A stretch of 64,000 nucleotides of DNA, from the NCBI GenBank assembly GCA_018657495.1, contig JABHXA010000005.1, positions 1 to 64,000 on the forward strand, in the 5' to 3' direction. The DNA is from Fidelibacterota bacterium (GTDB lineage: Bacteria; Fidelibacterota; Marinisomatia; SCGC-AAA003-L08; JACNLC01). Below, piece by piece: positions 1-7,973 of this stretch. The notes beneath the pieces are model-generated. The model saw nothing but the letters and a program-made list of their open reading frames with translations. It searched no databases and was not told the origin of the DNA. Made by a program: the position numbers and the translations under genes. Positions within the stretch are counted from its first letter, which is position 1, and each line of letters starts with the position of its first letter.

Positions 1-1
1 T

Positions 2-679
2 GTTGATGATCGATTACATAAAGGATTGTCTCCTAATACAGTAAATCTTGAAATTCGGAATTTGAAAGTATTCTTCAATTTTGGAGTTAAGAACTTTTTC
101 ATTGAGAAAAGTCCTATGATTGGGGTAAAAGGACCAAAACCCAGACCAAAAAAAGTAAGATTTCTAACTGTGCTGGAAATTCAGGATCTGTTAAAAGTAA
201 TAGATAATGATTCTTTTAGAAATTTGATTATCACTTATCTAAATACTGGAGCTCGTCGTGAAGAGTTAGTACCTCCATTGTTTACTTGGTCGTGTGTTGA
301 TTTTATAAATCATCAACTTCAATTAACGGGAAAACATGCAAAAACCAGATATGTGCCATTGAATAGTAAAGTTGAAGAGATATTGCAAAGCCACAAGGCA
401 AAAGGTTTTGAATTCCCATTCAATTTCAAAATAGACTACGTGTCCCATAGATTAGCCGATTATTATAAAGAAGCTGGAATAAAGGATGCGAATGTTCATG
501 TCTTGAGAAAAACTTTTGGATCGTTGCTGATACAAAAACAATTGGCAGATATATATGTAGTTTCCAAATTGCTTGGACACAGCAGTGTAAAAGTAACGGA
601 AACCCATTATGTGGATCTATTAAAAGAAAATATAGATCTGCCGGTTGAAAAACTAGCAGACATCATCCAACCTAAGTAG
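2..679 (+). CDS. Tyrosine recombinase/integrase, 5' end cut by window
   Basis: Site-specific recombinase of the phage integrase family, which cuts and rejoins DNA through a covalent phosphotyrosine. The reading frame is open to the left edge (codons from base 2), so the gene starts outside the window; the TTG at 26 is probably not the start. What remains is the end of the core-binding domain followed by the catalytic domain. Numbering from the TTG, the catalytic set is complete: Arg77 in the GARREEL motif, a hairpin Lys near 103-106, His158 and Arg161 (HVLR), His185 (LLGH) and Tyr195 (THY). The gene runs towards the 3' end of a tRNA-Asn about 260 bases downstream, the usual position of an integrase at its attachment site. 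It is therefore likely to belong to a genomic island or prophage lying to the left. It appears intact and active. Whether it is phage or island cannot be told from this one gene. Confidence 0.9.
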   Translation, partial: VDDRLHKGLSPNTVNLEIRNLKVFFNFGVKNFFIEKSPMIGVKGPKPRPKKVRFLTVLEIQDLLKVIDNDSFRNLIITYLNTGARREELVPPLFTWSCVDFINHQLQLTGKHAKTRYVPLNSKVEEILQSHKAKGFEFPFNFKIDYVSHRLADYYKEAGIKDANVHVLRKTFGSLLIQKQLADIYVVSKLLGHSSVKVTETHYVDLLKENIDLPVEKLADIIQPK

Positions 680-705
680 CCCGTATCAAACCGGGCTATT
701 TTTTT
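677..705 (+). terminator. Rho-independent terminator of the integrase gene
   Basis: A 7-bp stem TAGCCCG / CGGGCTA is followed by a run of seven T. The integrase stop codon TAG is the first three bases of the stem. Confidence 0.8.
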
Positions 706-890
706 ACCTTCTATCAAGCCAAATAATAACTCAATCAAACCCAAACCAATATTCAGGAATAGATCTAGATCCTGTATACGCTGACTTCCCTTCTTAAATT
801 AAAAAATCGGTGCCAAAATGGTGCCGTTTTGGTGACATAACATGGCCATATTTGACCATATTTGGCCTTTTGGGGTAGATTTCGAGGCAT
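706..890. other. Non-coding gap between integrase and tRNA-Asn with short repeats
   Basis: No gene is visible. Around 808-866 there are clustered short repeats: GGTGCC twice, an inverted pair CCAAAA/TTTTGG (813-818 and 827-832), and the direct repeat CCATATTTG twice. Such clusters next to integrase genes can be arm-type binding sites for the recombinase. That role is inferred from position only. Confidence 0.3.
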
Positions 891-918
891 TCAAAAAACC
901 CCTCGAATTGAGGGGTTT
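891..918 (-). terminator. Rho-independent terminator of tRNA-Asn
   Basis: A perfect 9-bp stem (AAACCCCTC, 896-904, with GAGGGGTTT, 910-918). Read on the minus strand it ends in a run of six T, 20 bases after the tRNA 3' end. Confidence 0.75.
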
Positions 919-937
919 GTCGTCGGGTGACGTGATG

Positions 938-1011
938 CTCCGGTACGTGGACTCGAACCACGGACACGTGGATTAACAGTCCACTGCTCTGACCAACTGA
1001 GCTATACCGGA
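938..1011 (-). tRNA. tRNA-Asn(GUU)
   Basis: The complement folds as a full cloverleaf of 74 bases. It has a 7-bp acceptor stem TCCGGTA/TACCGGA, a D arm with GGTCA, and a 5-bp anticodon stem GTGGA/TCCAC around the loop CTGTTAA with anticodon GTT. The T arm carries TTCGAGT and the discriminator is G. CCA is not encoded. Its 3' end faces the integrase gene, so it is a probable integration target. Confidence 0.95.
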
Positions 1012-1043
1012 TTAATACTATTTTGGGTATACGTTGAAATTAG

Positions 1044-1091
1044 CCAACTGCCTGCCCGCCGAAACAAAGTAAAGGCGGGAGCTATACCGGA
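1044..1091. repeat. Partial copy of the tRNA-Asn 5' end split by a 28-base hairpin insert
   Basis: Bases 1079-1091 repeat exactly the 13 bases at 999-1011 (GAGCTATACCGGA), the 5' end of the tRNA gene. Bases 1044-1050 repeat the neighbouring CCAACTG of the D arm. The two pieces are separated by 28 bases (1051-1078) not found in the tRNA. This insert carries a hairpin, CCCGCC (1055-1060) with GGCGGG (1074-1079). It looks like a decayed tRNA duplicate into which a small palindromic element inserted, or a leftover of an earlier integration. Confidence 0.6.
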
Positions 1092-1215
1092 ATAATTTTT
1101 TATTTTAAAAACGCTGTCATGATTTATTGATTATCAGTCAATGTCAAATAATCAATCCATGAATAGCCCGTAAACTTATCTAAAATTATATATCAGATAA
1201 AATGGAAAATTTATT

Positions 1216-1722
1216 TTAATTTAATTTATTTGATCTAAACTCAGTAAATGCGTCTGCGAGGAATTGACGTGACTCTTTTAAACCATCTAACATGACCTTG
1301 GTATGTCCTAAAATCGGCATGAAGTTGGTGTCGCCAGTCCACCTGGGGACAATATGCAAATGGAGATGTTCGGCAATGCCGGCTCCAGCGGCGATACCAA
1401 AATTTGCGCCGAAATTAAATCCTTCAGCTTTCATGTTATCCCGCATAATTGACATAAAATCCGTGGAGATATCCATCATCTCCAGCTTGGTTTGTTGATC
1501 CAATTCTTCGAATTGGGAGACATGGGCATACGGAGCAACAAGGAGATGGCCATTATTATATGGATAGAGATTCATAATGACAAAAGAATTTTCGTCCTTA
1601 TGAATTATCAGATCTTCTATATCATTTTCAGACTTCGATTTCTCACAGAAAATACATTGATCCGACTCACCTTTGGGGGCGCGGATATAGTCCATGCGCC
1701 ATGGTGCCCAGAGTTTATCCAC
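1216..1722 (-). CDS. HIT family protein
   Basis: Histidine-triad nucleotide hydrolase or phosphorylase of 168 aa, cytoplasmic, acting on dinucleoside polyphosphates or adenylated small molecules. The HIT motif HLHLHIVPRW lies near residues 118-127 and is complete. An N-terminal CIFC pair near residue 24 is the usual start of a zinc site in the Ap4A-phosphorylase-like branch (WAPWR start as in actinobacterial members). The start is GTG, overlapping the TAG stop of the upstream EF-G-like gene by one base, so the two are co-translated. The exact substrate cannot be told from sequence. Confidence 0.9.
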   Translation of the reverse strand: MDKLWAPWRMDYIRAPKGESDQCIFCEKSKSENDIEDLIIHKDENSFVIMNLYPYNNGHLLVAPYAHVSQFEELDQQTKLEMMDISTDFMSIMRDNMKAEGFNFGANFGIAAGAGIAEHLHLHIVPRWTGDTNFMPILGHTKVMLDGLKESRQFLADAFTEFRSNKLN

Positions 1723-3815
1723 TAATGGCCTTGTTCCCTGGCAATACGGTATTCTTCAATCACCTTTTTGGCTTCTACAGGCGGCATATCTTCATAACTT
1801 TGGAACTCAATACTAAAAATCCCCCGGCCCTGTGACATTGATCTCAAGGAGGTGGAATAATCATGAAGATTTACTAATGGAATTTCAGCAGTGATGATCT
1901 GAAAGTGACCATCTGACTCCATGCCGTTTACACGACCGCGGCGTTGTGAGATATCACCCATCACATCACCCATAACGCTATCAGGGATTTTTACTTCAAG
2001 TTTGTAAATCGGTTCAAGCAACTTTGGTTTTGAATCCATAAAGGCATCAATAAATGCATGTTTCCCGGCAATCTGGAATGATACATCATTTGAATCAACT
2101 GGGTGCATCTTACCATCATAAAAATCAATTTTCACATCCACTACTTTACAACCAGCTAGAATCCCGTCCACACAGGCGGCTTTAACACCTTTGTCTACAG
2201 ATGTAACAAATACTCTGTCCACATTTTGTCCACTGAGAGAATTTCCGAAATCGATACCTACACCTCTTGGTGCTGGTTCGATTCTCATCCATACTTCGGC
2301 AAATTGCCCGGCACCACCGGATTGTTTCTTATGACGATATTTTGATGCTGCTTTCCCAACGATTGTTTCTCTGTAGGGAATTTTAGGGGTTCCAGTATCC
2401 AACTCAACATTATAACGGTCTTTTAATCTTTTCATAATCATCTTCAGATGCAATTCACCCTGACCAGAGATAATTGTCTGTTTGAGTTCTGGATCAACAA
2501 TATATCCAAATGTTGGATCCTCTTCATGAAGGGTGGACAATCCTTCAGATATCTTCTCTTCATCCCCCTTCGCTTTAGGTAAAACTGCAAGCCTCATATT
2601 TGGGCTGGGATACTGGATCGGCGGTAAAACAATTGGTCCATTAGACGAAGCCAGAGTGTCTCCGGTGTGAGTATCTTTTAATTTAACAGCAGCTCCGATA
2701 TCACCAGCGATCAGTCTATTGGTATCCTTACGGTCTTTACCGTTCATGAAAAACACCTGACGCATTTTTTCAGTTGTATTTCTAGAAGTATTCTGCAATC
2801 CTTCACCGGCGTTAACAATACCTGAATATACTCTAAAGAACGATAATTCACCAATATGAGGTTCGCTTACAGTTTTGAATACAAAGGCTGATACCGGTTC
2901 ATCTACCGATGGTCCATGATGAATTTCTACATCACTTCCAGGTTTGGTACCTTTGACATCTTTGAAATCTGAAGCACATGGGGCATATCGTGCGATGATA
3001 TCCATAAATCTTTTAACACCAACATTATGCTTACTGGATATTGCAAACACGGGTACCAGGTTTCCAGTAAGAAATGCTTGATGCAAACCGCCACGGAGTT
3101 CTTCTTCAGTAAGTTCCCCATTTTCAAAAAAGGTTTCTAAGAGAGTATCATCAGATTCTGCAATGAGTTCAATTAGCTCTTCATGAAGGGTATCGAGCTT
3201 ATCCTTCCAGTCATCTTCAGCTTTCTTTTCGCTGTAATTACCTGAACCATCCAGTTCATAGGTATAGACCTCTTTGCGCATGACATCTGCTATCTGGTTA
3301 AAATTTTCACCGTGGTTCATCGGCAGCATTAATGGAAATATTTTATTCCCAAATCTATCTCTCAACTGGTCAACTACCTTGTCAAAATCGGCATTTTCTC
3401 TATCCAGCTGATTAACAATAAACAGCGCCGGAACCTTATAACCATTCTTGGCATAATCCCAGGCTAATTCTGATCCAACTTCTACACCATGGTTAGAGCT
3501 TACTAATATAGCTGCAAAGTCAGCAACTCTTAATGCAGATTTTGCTTCACCAAGAAAATCAAGGTATCCCGGCGTATCGATAATATTAATTTTTTTTTCC
3601 AACCACTCACAGTTGACCAGAGATGAGGTGATAGAATGGGAATGCTCGATCTCATCTTCATGAAAATCAGAAACCGTATTGCCATCATCAATGGTACCAA
3701 TCCTTTTAATCGCACCGGAGTTAAAAAGCATGGCTTCTGCCAATGTTGTTTTTCCTGTTGTTGCATGCCCACAAAGAGCCAGGTTGATAATATTTTCGGT
3801 TATATATTCTTTCAA
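1722..3815 (-). CDS. EF-G-like translational GTPase (second-type EF-G)
   Basis: GTPase of 697 aa with all EF-G domains. The G domain has a P-loop GHATTGKT near residues 16-23, a DTPGYLDF switch II near 80, and NQLDREN as the guanine-specificity motif near 136. Domains II to V follow. It differs from housekeeping EF-G in carrying Tyr where the DTPGH motif has the catalytic His, a feature of the EF-G2 / EF-G-like branch. Members of that branch bind the ribosome, but their role is less clear than that of FusA. It is the first gene of a two-gene unit with the HIT protein. The classical FusA is presumably elsewhere in the genome. Confidence 0.88.
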   Translation of the reverse strand: MKEYITENIINLALCGHATTGKTTLAEAMLFNSGAIKRIGTIDDGNTVSDFHEDEIEHSHSITSSLVNCEWLEKKINIIDTPGYLDFLGEAKSALRVADFAAILVSSNHGVEVGSELAWDYAKNGYKVPALFIVNQLDRENADFDKVVDQLRDRFGNKIFPLMLPMNHGENFNQIADVMRKEVYTYELDGSGNYSEKKAEDDWKDKLDTLHEELIELIAESDDTLLETFFENGELTEEELRGGLHQAFLTGNLVPVFAISSKHNVGVKRFMDIIARYAPCASDFKDVKGTKPGSDVEIHHGPSVDEPVSAFVFKTVSEPHIGELSFFRVYSGIVNAGEGLQNTSRNTTEKMRQVFFMNGKDRKDTNRLIAGDIGAAVKLKDTHTGDTLASSNGPIVLPPIQYPSPNMRLAVLPKAKGDEEKISEGLSTLHEEDPTFGYIVDPELKQTIISGQGELHLKMIMKRLKDRYNVELDTGTPKIPYRETIVGKAASKYRHKKQSGGAGQFAEVWMRIEPAPRGVGIDFGNSLSGQNVDRVFVTSVDKGVKAACVDGILAGCKVVDVKIDFYDGKMHPVDSNDVSFQIAGKHAFIDAFMDSKPKLLEPIYKLEVKIPDSVMGDVMGDISQRRGRVNGMESDGHFQIITAEIPLVNLHDYSTSLRSMSQGRGIFSIEFQSYEDMPPVEAKKVIEEYRIAREQGH

Positions 3816-3836
3816 AATGTTTCTCCTGATTTTAAT

Positions 3837-3867
3837 AAATAAAAAATCCGGCTTTATCCGCCGGATT
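3837..3867 (-). terminator. Rho-independent terminator below the mannose-1-P guanylyltransferase unit
   Basis: An 8-bp stem, AATCCGGC (3845-3852) with GCCGGATT (3860-3867). On the minus strand it leads into a T run. It lies between the end of the small unknown gene and the EF-G-like start, so it separates two transcription units. Confidence 0.7.
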
Positions 3868-4016
3868 AATCATATTATAGTACTATTTTCCCTGATCTCC
3901 ATGTCCGGAAATCAGGTATAATTGAGTGCCTGTTATTGCAATTCCTTTTGTTATCATCATCAATTCTTATCTATAAATAGGTCCTAAAATTATATTTATA
4001 TTTCCTTATCAATCAA

Positions 4017-4280
4017 CTAAAATAGTGTTACATCTTTCTCTGAATCAATCAATTCACGTAATGCCGGTTTAACATAAATCTGAGATAAATCGAGCATAGA
4101 AAATGCCGTTGCCAGTCTTTTAATTCTCTGCTCAAGGGGTTTATTTTTGTTAACAACAATATATTTGTCATTCTCAACAAGACAGTAATCTCCTGAAAAG
4201 TTACCCTTCCCCTTGACCAGCTTGATATCAAGTTTTTCAGCTAAATCCTCAAACTCCCTATAGGCACGCTTAAGATTCAT
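4017..4280 (-). CDS. Small conserved-looking protein of unknown function
   Basis: 87 aa, charged, with no signal peptide or membrane segment. The N-terminal half is rich in Lys and Glu (an EFEDLAEKLDIKL amphipathic stretch). The middle reads like a short beta segment (YCLVENDKYIVVNKNK), followed by a predicted helix PLEQRIKRLA. It starts 14 bases after the stop of the mannose-1-phosphate guanylyltransferase gene and is likely co-transcribed with it. I do not recognise the family, and the neighbour does not by itself give a function. Confidence 0.7.
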   Translation of the reverse strand: MNLKRAYREFEDLAEKLDIKLVKGKGNFSGDYCLVENDKYIVVNKNKPLEQRIKRLATAFSMLDLSQIYVKPALRELIDSEKDVTLF

Positions 4281-4294
4281 GCATTGTTCTCATA

Positions 4295-5377
4295 TTACAT
4301 ATATTCAATCATATTATTTTTAGAAAGAAAATCGACGACTTTCTTTACAGATTCTGATTTATCCATATCTGCTACCAGCAAAGCATCATCAAGATTGATG
4401 ATTACCACATTTTTCATTCCAACCACAGCGGTTAATTTGTCAGGACTATATATAAATGAATCTTTTGATTTGATGGATATGATATCACCCGTTTCCACAT
4501 TATTTTTTTTATTTTTTTTGGATATACCATGTAAGGCTTTCCACGATCCCAAATCACTCCATCTGAAATCAGCTTTTAACACATAAACATTCTTTGCTTT
4601 TTCAAGGATTCCATAATCGATACTTTCCGGTCTTATAAGTTCCCATTCTCTATCTAGGACGATATTATATTTATCGGTACCAACAGAATCGTACACAGGA
4701 TCCAGGGATTCATGGAGCTCAGGCATAAACGTTTTCATTGCCAAAAGAATGATTTCGGTCTGCCAAATGAACATGCCGGAATTCCACAGAAAATTACCGG
4801 ATTCTAAAAATCGCTTGGCAGTATCAAGAGGAGGTTTTTCGGCAAATGTTTTTATCTTATGCACATTCTCAACATGGGTTTTCTTGGCAGAATCATATTG
4901 AATATAACCGTAGCCAGTTGAAGGATAGGTAGGTGTTATACCCATGGTCACCAAAGATGGTTTTGTGGATGCCATTTCGATACCGGTTTTGACAGCTTTC
5001 TCAAAAACATCATCATCAAGAATCATATGATCGGCAGGATATACACCCATAATACTTTTTTCATCGCGGTGATAAATATTAACAGCGGCCAGACCAATCG
5101 CCGGTGCCGTATTTTTACCGCTGGGCTCTACAATAAAATTATTATGTGGTATTTCTGGAATTACCTTCTGGATTTTCAAACATAGATCTTCAGAGGCGAC
5201 GATTAATATTCGATCTGGAGTGGAGAATTTTTTCAATCTGTCAACAGTCAAACGAATCATCGTTTTTGATCCAAAAATCTCCAGCAGCTGTTTTGGACGC
5301 GTTTTGCGGGATCTGGGCCAGAATCTGGATCCTATTCCCCCAGCCATTATAACGTGATACATTCTATCCATACTCAT
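4295..5377 (-). CDS. manC: Mannose-1-phosphate guanylyltransferase
   Basis: Makes GDP-mannose from mannose-1-phosphate and GTP for surface polysaccharide or glycan synthesis in the cytoplasm. 360 aa, the length of the short (single-domain) form without the C-terminal isomerase. The nucleotidyltransferase signature GGIGSRFWPRSR is at residues 13-24, followed by KQLL. Later motifs include YPADHMI (near residue 115), a GYGYI-type motif and FAEKP (near 180). The SGNFLWNSGMF motif is near 193. Closely followed by the 87-aa unknown. Confidence 0.9.
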   Translation of the reverse strand: MSMDRMYHVIMAGGIGSRFWPRSRKTRPKQLLEIFGSKTMIRLTVDRLKKFSTPDRILIVASEDLCLKIQKVIPEIPHNNFIVEPSGKNTAPAIGLAAVNIYHRDEKSIMGVYPADHMILDDDVFEKAVKTGIEMASTKPSLVTMGITPTYPSTGYGYIQYDSAKKTHVENVHKIKTFAEKPPLDTAKRFLESGNFLWNSGMFIWQTEIILLAMKTFMPELHESLDPVYDSVGTDKYNIVLDREWELIRPESIDYGILEKAKNVYVLKADFRWSDLGSWKALHGISKKNKKNNVETGDIISIKSKDSFIYSPDKLTAVVGMKNVVIINLDDALLVADMDKSESVKKVVDFLSKNNMIEYM

Positions 5378-5432
5378 CCCCCCCGGAATAATCAGTAATT
5401 ATACTTCCTGTTAAATTTATAAAGATATATTC

Positions 5433-7001
5433 TTAATAGATATCTATTTGAACGCCTTCGATAACCCAGCGCTTCCGAACTTCAATAGTATCAGGATATA
5501 TCCCAAATCTTGCCGCTTTTCGATATGGGTTCCATAATCCTGAAAAATAAATATTTGGATTCAGTAAATTTTTCTTTTCAAACGCCCTGAATACATAATC
5601 TCCTGCCGGCAGATCTTCAAAAACGAATTCTCCGGCGCTGGTCGAATAGTATTTCTCTCCGGATTCAATAGAATTTGCCTCGACAATGATCGAATCTGAG
5701 CCAGTATAATTTACTGAACCAACAATACTGCCAAGTTCAAATTCTGTTTCAGTTACCAGTTGCGGCATAACATTAAACTTTTTCACTGAGTCAGTAAATA
5801 CATTCGAAAAATAATCCTGCAGTTGAAAAAATTGAATCTGCAGTTTGTCATCTTGAACAGGAATCTGATTCAGTTGAATAACATACGGTGACTTAAAATT
5901 GTAATTCAATATACCGGTTATCAGCGAATCATTCACGGTTAAAAACAATGAATCTAATATTACATCACCAATAATTGGCTGTACCGGCTCAGAAAATGTT
6001 AAGAGATACTCTTCATTATCCCAGGCATATTTGTTTAACTCCGGCGGTATGGTATCCAATATGACTGGTTGAGTAATTATGAATTCATCACATCGATATT
6101 CTTCAAGCCGATTTGATAAGTCAAGTGAAATTGCCAAAGTGTCGCTAGATGTTTCAGTGAACTCACGCAATCCATCATCCCTCACAAAATAAAGCGATGT
6201 TGAGCCATCATTGAAAACCAATTCATAAAATATTGAATTAATAAAATCTACCGACTTTATTTCAAGTCTTTCTACCGGTTCATCAATATAAACGGGGATA
6301 TCTAAAATTTCATTACCTGATTCAATTGATAACGGTGCATAAGACTGCATACCATATTTTCGCCGTCTAAAATCTTCAGAGAATTCGTTTAACTCACCTT
6401 CAATTACTGCAATAACATATAATCCATCAGGTACATGTAAAAATTCGAAATATCCACCCACTGTAGAATCGGTTTTTCGAATCTTATCCATTACCCGGCC
6501 ATTTTCAAATGAAAAGAGCCCAATGTTATAAATCGTTTTAGCAGTTGTATTAAAGAGATGACCGGATATTTTCCCGCCGGGAATAATTCCACCGGTGGAA
6601 TAAAATAATTCAAGGGGTTCAGCCATATCATTGCCCTGATAATCTCGGATTCGACGGGAAAGTTGTATATGAATAATTGCTTCTTCCGGCCATTTCTGCT
6701 CAGGGATTATCTGGATTGTTTTACCACGGGTGCGAACAATATGATCAACTTCAGGAAATATAGTAATGGATGCTGGAACAGATAGAGGGTTCACCATTTC
6801 ATCAAATCTGACAATAACTCTTAACTCTCCCGCTAAAAAATCAGTATCCGGCTCCACTGCCAGCACGACTGGGCCAGTTTCATCCACGGGACCTCCTTGA
6901 GCCCTACCCTCTGCGGCACATGACCACATCAACACCATGATTACTATCAGCAGCGTGGGTAGATAATATTTAGAATCTAAATTCATACTCAAAACCATCA
7001 T
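5433..7001 (-). CDS. Lipoprotein with N-terminal Ig-like (Big_5) domain
   Basis: 522 aa, exported. A hydrophobic signal segment ends in a lipobox-like LMWSC near residue 28, then QGGPVDETGPVV, the opening typical of Bacteroidetes-type proteins with a bacterial Ig-like (SbsA-like) domain. That domain covers about residues 40-140 (VVLAVEPDTD ... IHIQLSRRIRD). A carboxypeptidase-regulatory-like segment follows (GKISGHLFN ... GGYFEFLHVPDGLYVIAV), and a similar one lies at the C-terminus (GEFVFEDLPAGDYVFRAF). The role is unknown, perhaps structural at the outer membrane. A second in-frame ATG five codons in (MNLDSK) is an equally good start. Confidence 0.75.
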   Translation of the reverse strand: MMVLSMNLDSKYYLPTLLIVIMVLMWSCAAEGRAQGGPVDETGPVVLAVEPDTDFLAGELRVIVRFDEMVNPLSVPASITIFPEVDHIVRTRGKTIQIIPEQKWPEEAIIHIQLSRRIRDYQGNDMAEPLELFYSTGGIIPGGKISGHLFNTTAKTIYNIGLFSFENGRVMDKIRKTDSTVGGYFEFLHVPDGLYVIAVIEGELNEFSEDFRRRKYGMQSYAPLSIESGNEILDIPVYIDEPVERLEIKSVDFINSIFYELVFNDGSTSLYFVRDDGLREFTETSSDTLAISLDLSNRLEEYRCDEFIITQPVILDTIPPELNKYAWDNEEYLLTFSEPVQPIIGDVILDSLFLTVNDSLITGILNYNFKSPYVIQLNQIPVQDDKLQIQFFQLQDYFSNVFTDSVKKFNVMPQLVTETEFELGSIVGSVNYTGSDSIIVEANSIESGEKYYSTSAGEFVFEDLPAGDYVFRAFEKKNLLNPNIYFSGLWNPYRKAARFGIYPDTIEVRKRWVIEGVQIDIY

Positions 7002-7139
7002 TAAACTTCGATATTTTCCCTCTCCTCTACCAAGTAAAAACCAATCATCAACTTATTATAATTGGATAAGTAATTTCGCCTCTCAAAAGATTCATTTCTT
7101 TGTCCATAACCCTACAAATAAATAATAGATTTAAATTTG

Positions 7140-7772
7140 TCAGTTTGAGGCATTAGAGATATTATTTTTTATATTCATATCAAGAATTTCATAGTTCTCA
7201 ACCCATATAAGTTCACAGGAGTCTGCCCCGGTATCCACTCTTGTCAGTGAACTGGACCATCGGCGGCCGTTATCCATTATAGCTGTTACCAGAATGCCCC
7301 CGAGTTTGACAATATTACCTGTCCCGGTCTTATTTATAGCCTCCTTTATAGAATCATTTGATGGAATTAAATGCATATTTGCGCTTGATCGCTGAATCTC
7401 CCTCCTGGCTATTTCACTGTTTTCCGTCGACCAGTAATACCAGCGGTTAGATTGTGTAATATCTATATTTTTCAAAACACTTTCATCTGACATATTTCCC
7501 CAGCCAACGGCTATATCAATGGGACAGAGGTTCGCCTCTTCATCAAAATAATAGTTTTTCTTGGATAGAATTTTTGCAGTCATATCGATGGTTGCCATTG
7601 GAATAATATTGAAGGATTTATATCTAAAGCTGATATCTTCTTCGATTTTGACCTGAACAGGCACAGAAGGAACCATTACTCCAGGACCATACTCAACTTT
7701 TTTCTCCCTAAAAACAACAAATTGCAGGATGAGTATAATTGAGGCTATAATTAGAATTTTTCTCATATTCAA
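7140..7772 (-). CDS. Membrane-anchored protein of unknown function
   Basis: 210 aa. One hydrophobic segment at residues 4-20 suggests a membrane anchor with the rest outside the cytoplasm. The body contains SKKNYYFDEEANLCPIDIAV and GWGNMSDESVL, then a WYYW patch near residue 119 and GGILVTAIMDNGRRWSSS near residues 164-181. The pattern resembles a family of small conserved proteins of bacterial genomes with no known role, but I cannot name it. It stands alone, about 140 bases before the Ig-like lipoprotein gene. Confidence 0.65.
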   Translation of the reverse strand: MNMRKILIIASIILILQFVVFREKKVEYGPGVMVPSVPVQVKIEEDISFRYKSFNIIPMATIDMTAKILSKKNYYFDEEANLCPIDIAVGWGNMSDESVLKNIDITQSNRWYYWSTENSEIARREIQRSSANMHLIPSNDSIKEAINKTGTGNIVKLGGILVTAIMDNGRRWSSSLTRVDTGADSCELIWVENYEILDMNIKNNISNASN

Positions 7773-7973
7773 AAAAAATTATGAAAATTTTATACTGATA
7801 ATATAAACCGCAAGTCGATATCTTTAATGATATTCAATATACTTGCATCAATATAAAATGCATAATAATAATCTGAAAATCAGATTAAATCTTTCACACA
7901 AGGAAGGAATATTCGGGACAGATAATTCTGGCTTTCAGGAAAATTCGAAACTACTATAAACCAGAATTGTGGT
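7773..7973. other. Non-coding gap
   Basis: AT-rich. A widely spaced ATTCTGG / CCAGAAT pair (about 7925-7967) could end the subtilase transcript, but no T run follows. No gene or clear site is seen. Confidence 0.4.
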
